A program made the translations under genes and the position numbers. The notes beneath the pieces were generated by a model. The model made no database searches, was not told the DNA's origin, and saw nothing but the letters and a program-made list of their open reading frames with translations. A stretch of 64,000 bases of DNA, taken from assembly GCF_018588585.1 (NCBI RefSeq), contig NZ_JAEUFG010000008.1, forward strand, positions 62,001-126,000, read 5' to 3'. Shown piece by piece: positions 62,105-64,000 of this stretch. Source of the DNA: Bacillus sp. SM2101. GTDB taxonomy: Bacteria; Bacillota; Bacilli; Bacillales; SM2101. The stretch's first letter is position 1; every line of letters starts with the position of its first letter.

Positions 62105-62821
62105 ATGATTCGTACAATCGTATGGTTTATCTATTTTTGGCTACATTTACTATTTACTGTCCCCGCCTTACTAAAAGCGAGACAGCTAGATAAAAGAGAA
62201 TTGCACTCAGAAAGAGACCAAATCGTTTTAAGAGAAACAAGACGGTGGTCTAGAACATTAGTCAATCTTACAGGCTCAACGATCAATGTGAAAGGTAAGG
62301 AAAACATTCCAGATCATCAGCCTGTTCTTTTCGTAAGTAATCACCAAGGGAATTTTGATATTCCTATTATATTAGGTTTTCTAGACAAAAAAATGGGGTT
62401 TATTTCTAAATTGGAAATTAAAAAATATCCTATTATTTCTCATTGGATGTTATTGATGAGATGTGTGTTTATGGATCGTAAAAATATTCGTCAATCAGTT
62501 AAGGCAATCAATTTAGGGATTAACAATTTAAAAGAAGGACATTCACTTGTTATTTTTCCTGAAGGAACTCGAAGCAAAGGAAATGCTATAGGTGAATTTA
62601 AACCAGGTAGCTTTAAGTTAGCGACTAAATCAGGCGTGCCAATTGTCCCAATTACGATCAATGGCTCATATAAAATCATGGAAGCTAACAAGAATATTCT
62701 TAAAGGAGCGAATGTTGAAGTAATTATTTCTAAACCTATTTCAAAAGAAGAGTACGATGGTATGACGATCAATGACCTTGCAACAAATGTACAAAATAGT
62801 ATTGAAAAAGAATTAGTTTGA
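62105..62821 (+). CDS. plsC: 1-acyl-sn-glycerol-3-phosphate acyltransferase (PlsC family)
   Basis: 238 residues. An N-terminal hydrophobic anchor is followed by the acyltransferase blocks: H-x4-D in SNHQGNFDIP, the Arg block MDRKN, and FPEGTRSKG with later VPITI. It acylates lysophosphatidate to phosphatidate at the membrane. GGATGGTG lies before the ATG. It is monocistronic and divergent from the arsR operon. Confidence 0.92.
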   Translation: MIRTIVWFIYFWLHLLFTVPALLKARQLDKRELHSERDQIVLRETRRWSRTLVNLTGSTINVKGKENIPDHQPVLFVSNHQGNFDIPIILGFLDKKMGFISKLEIKKYPIISHWMLLMRCVFMDRKNIRQSVKAINLGINNLKEGHSLVIFPEGTRSKGNAIGEFKPGSFKLATKSGVPIVPITINGSYKIMEANKNILKGANVEVIISKPISKEEYDGMTINDLATNVQNSIEKELV

Positions 62822-62878
62822 GCCCATATTGTTACCAGATGCATCATATTTACATTAAAAAATATCTAGCCATAATAG

Positions 62879-62910
62879 AAGAGTCTGAAGATAAGAACAG
62901 GCTCTTTTGT
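62879..62910 (+). terminator. Terminator of plsC
   Basis: AAGAGTCTG (62879-62887) and CAGGCTCTT (62898-62906), with one G-U pair, followed by TTTTG. Confidence 0.6.
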
Positions 62911-63006
62911 TACTTTAGTGAAGTTGCATTACAAATATATTTCACTCCGTAAGTATGCTGAGCATCCATCCGATCGTTGAAAGCTGCTTGAAAGAATCAG
63001 TCCGAA

Positions 63007-63165
63007 AGCTTGTTTTTGCATTGATGGTTGTTATTCGTTTTAAGAAATAAACACGTACACAGCTAAAGCTCGTGACACCTTTTCTACAACGATAACTAAC
63101 AATGTAAACTACTTTTTTGGTACTAATTTGATAACAATAGCAACAAAGTTTGCGAAAAGAGCATT
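63007..63165 (-). repeat. Dispersed TIR-bounded intergenic repeat, copy I
   Basis: In minus orientation. AGCTTGTTTTTGCATTGATG, then TAAGAAATAAACACGTACAC, GCTCGTGACACCTTTTCTAC, and finally AATAGCAACAAAGTTTGCGA plus AAAGAGCATT. A well-preserved copy. Confidence 0.85.
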
Positions 63166-63340
63166 ACGATATGAATTTAAAAAATATAAATTGTAAGCAA
63201 GCTTACAGAAAAAAATCGAAGGTGGATATAGAATAAAAACATAGTGTTAGGAAAATCATATTGTTAGTTCTTTAGAAAGTCCTAACCTATTGATGATACT
63301 TGTTATCATTAAAGTGAATTTATTAAAAGGAGTGAGTATA

Positions 63341-63982
63341 TTGACAACGTTGGCAGAACAACTAAAGGCATACAACGAAAATGCAGTAAAAAAAATGCCT
63401 GAAGAGGTTTTAAATAAAATGGTTCAGGCTACTACAGACCTTGCTCAATCAGATATTGCAAAAGGATTAGAAATAGGTGATCATGCTCCAGAGTTTACTT
63501 TATCTGACCCGACAGGAAAAGAACTGAATCTTTATGAGCAACTACAAAAGGGGCCGGTTATATTAACTTTTTATAGAGGTGAGTGGTGTCCTTATTGCAA
63601 TCTGGAACTTAGGGCATATCAGCAAGCATTACCGGAAATAAATGCTCTAGGTGCGCAATTGATTGCTATTAGTCCTCAAACACCAGATCATTCATTGTCA
63701 ATGAAGGAAAAAAATGAACTTGCATACCCAGTTCTAAGTGATGTGGGTTCTCACGTAATTAAGGAATATAATTTATTATTTGAATTACCAACATATTTAG
63801 TTGAAGTGTACAAAGGTTTCGGTATTAACTTAGAAGAATTTAACGATAGTGACTGGTCATTACCTGTTCCAGCAACATTTATAATCGATCAGAATGGGAA
63901 AATTAGATTAGCTTCTGTTAACCCTGATTATACGAAACGAATGGAACCATCAGAAGTAATTAACGAACTAAAGTCTTTATAA
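63341..63982 (+). CDS. Peroxiredoxin-like AhpC/TSA-fold protein
   Basis: 213 residues from TTG 63341, chosen because AAAGGAG lies eight bases upstream (ATG 63290 has no such site). An N-terminal helical region of ~50 residues precedes the thioredoxin-like fold, with the redox motif FYRGEWCPYCNLELRAY (C-x2-C) near residue 80. LIAISPQTPDHS and the cis-Pro segment PVPATFIIDQNGK follow. It probably reduces peroxides or acts in thiol exchange. Confidence 0.85.
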   Translation: MTTLAEQLKAYNENAVKKMPEEVLNKMVQATTDLAQSDIAKGLEIGDHAPEFTLSDPTGKELNLYEQLQKGPVILTFYRGEWCPYCNLELRAYQQALPEINALGAQLIAISPQTPDHSLSMKEKNELAYPVLSDVGSHVIKEYNLLFELPTYLVEVYKGFGINLEEFNDSDWSLPVPATFIIDQNGKIRLASVNPDYTKRMEPSEVINELKSL

Positions 63983-64000
63983 TTTTTTAAGGGTCTAAGC

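Noticed and set aside
1-64000. CRISPR array, prophage, insertion sequence, rRNA or tRNA
   Set aside because: None seen. The dispersed repeats are not regularly spaced and have no cas genes; no transposase, integrase or cloverleaf sequence was recognised.

Overview
The window is chromosomal DNA of a low-GC, endospore-forming member of the Bacillaceae. The evidence is AT-rich sequence with strong AGGAGG-type ribosome sites, frequent TTG/GTG starts, an alpha/beta-type small acid-soluble spore protein, a YjcZ-type spore peptide, a DUF3905 protein, and Ena-like and CotZ/ExsY-like spore-surface proteins. I cannot fix the genus. No rRNA, tRNA, CRISPR array, intact IS or prophage was seen.

Layout. 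0-6 kb: the end of an ABC exporter, a LysE exporter with a divergent XRE-cupin regulator, a GNAT, and a YtrA-type GntR/ABC operon with a clear operator. 6-15 kb: a Dps gene with a PerR-type box, then sulfate assimilation (cysH, cysP, sat, cysC, a siroheme sulfite reductase, a DUF3906-like protein, sirohydrochlorin chelatase, precorrin-2 dehydrogenase). 15-26 kb: DUF2071, an accessory RsgA GTPase behind a probable attenuator, an FMN reductase, LtrA, a CDGSH protein, NamA, a glycerophosphodiesterase and an SLH protein. 26-32 kb: a SwrC-like RND pump with a 51-residue upstream ORF and a TetR regulator. 32-38 kb: the NHEJ pair ligD and ku, separated by two endospore-appendage (Ena/DUF3992-like) genes, a CotZ/ExsY-like gene and a GmhB-like phosphatase. 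38-43 kb: an extended SDR, a second YtrA-type ABC operon, DedA, and a yybP-ykoY (Mn2+) riboswitch with no recognisable target. 43-50 kb: DUF5667, sigI and rsgI with sigma-I-like promoters, ferritin, SASP, YjcZ and a Ktr-type K+ channel. 50-55 kb: an AapJQMP-type amino-acid ABC transporter. 55-64 kb: small charged proteins, a B12-binding radical SAM protein, a Gfo/Idh/MocA oxidoreductase, an arsR-aldehyde dehydrogenase-SDR operon, PlsC and a peroxiredoxin-like protein.

Cross-cutting signal. The intergenic regions carry about 16 complete or partial copies of one dispersed element, usually 125-220 bp long. It has imperfect terminal inverted repeats (AGGCTCTTTTCGTAAACTTT at one end, GAAAACAGCCTT at the other), lies in both orientations and never interrupts a recognised gene. 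Four copies sit at junctions of the sulfate-assimilation genes. It looks like a MITE or a structured intergenic repeat.

Most notable candidates: the rsgA leader (Ile-rich leader peptide, antiterminator, terminator); the dispersed repeat family; the Ena/CotZ cluster with sigma-K-like promoters inside the NHEJ locus; the orphan yybP-ykoY riboswitch; the DUF5667-sigI-rsgI unit; and a small membrane-peptide gene frameshifted at an A7 run downstream of the second YtrA-type operon.
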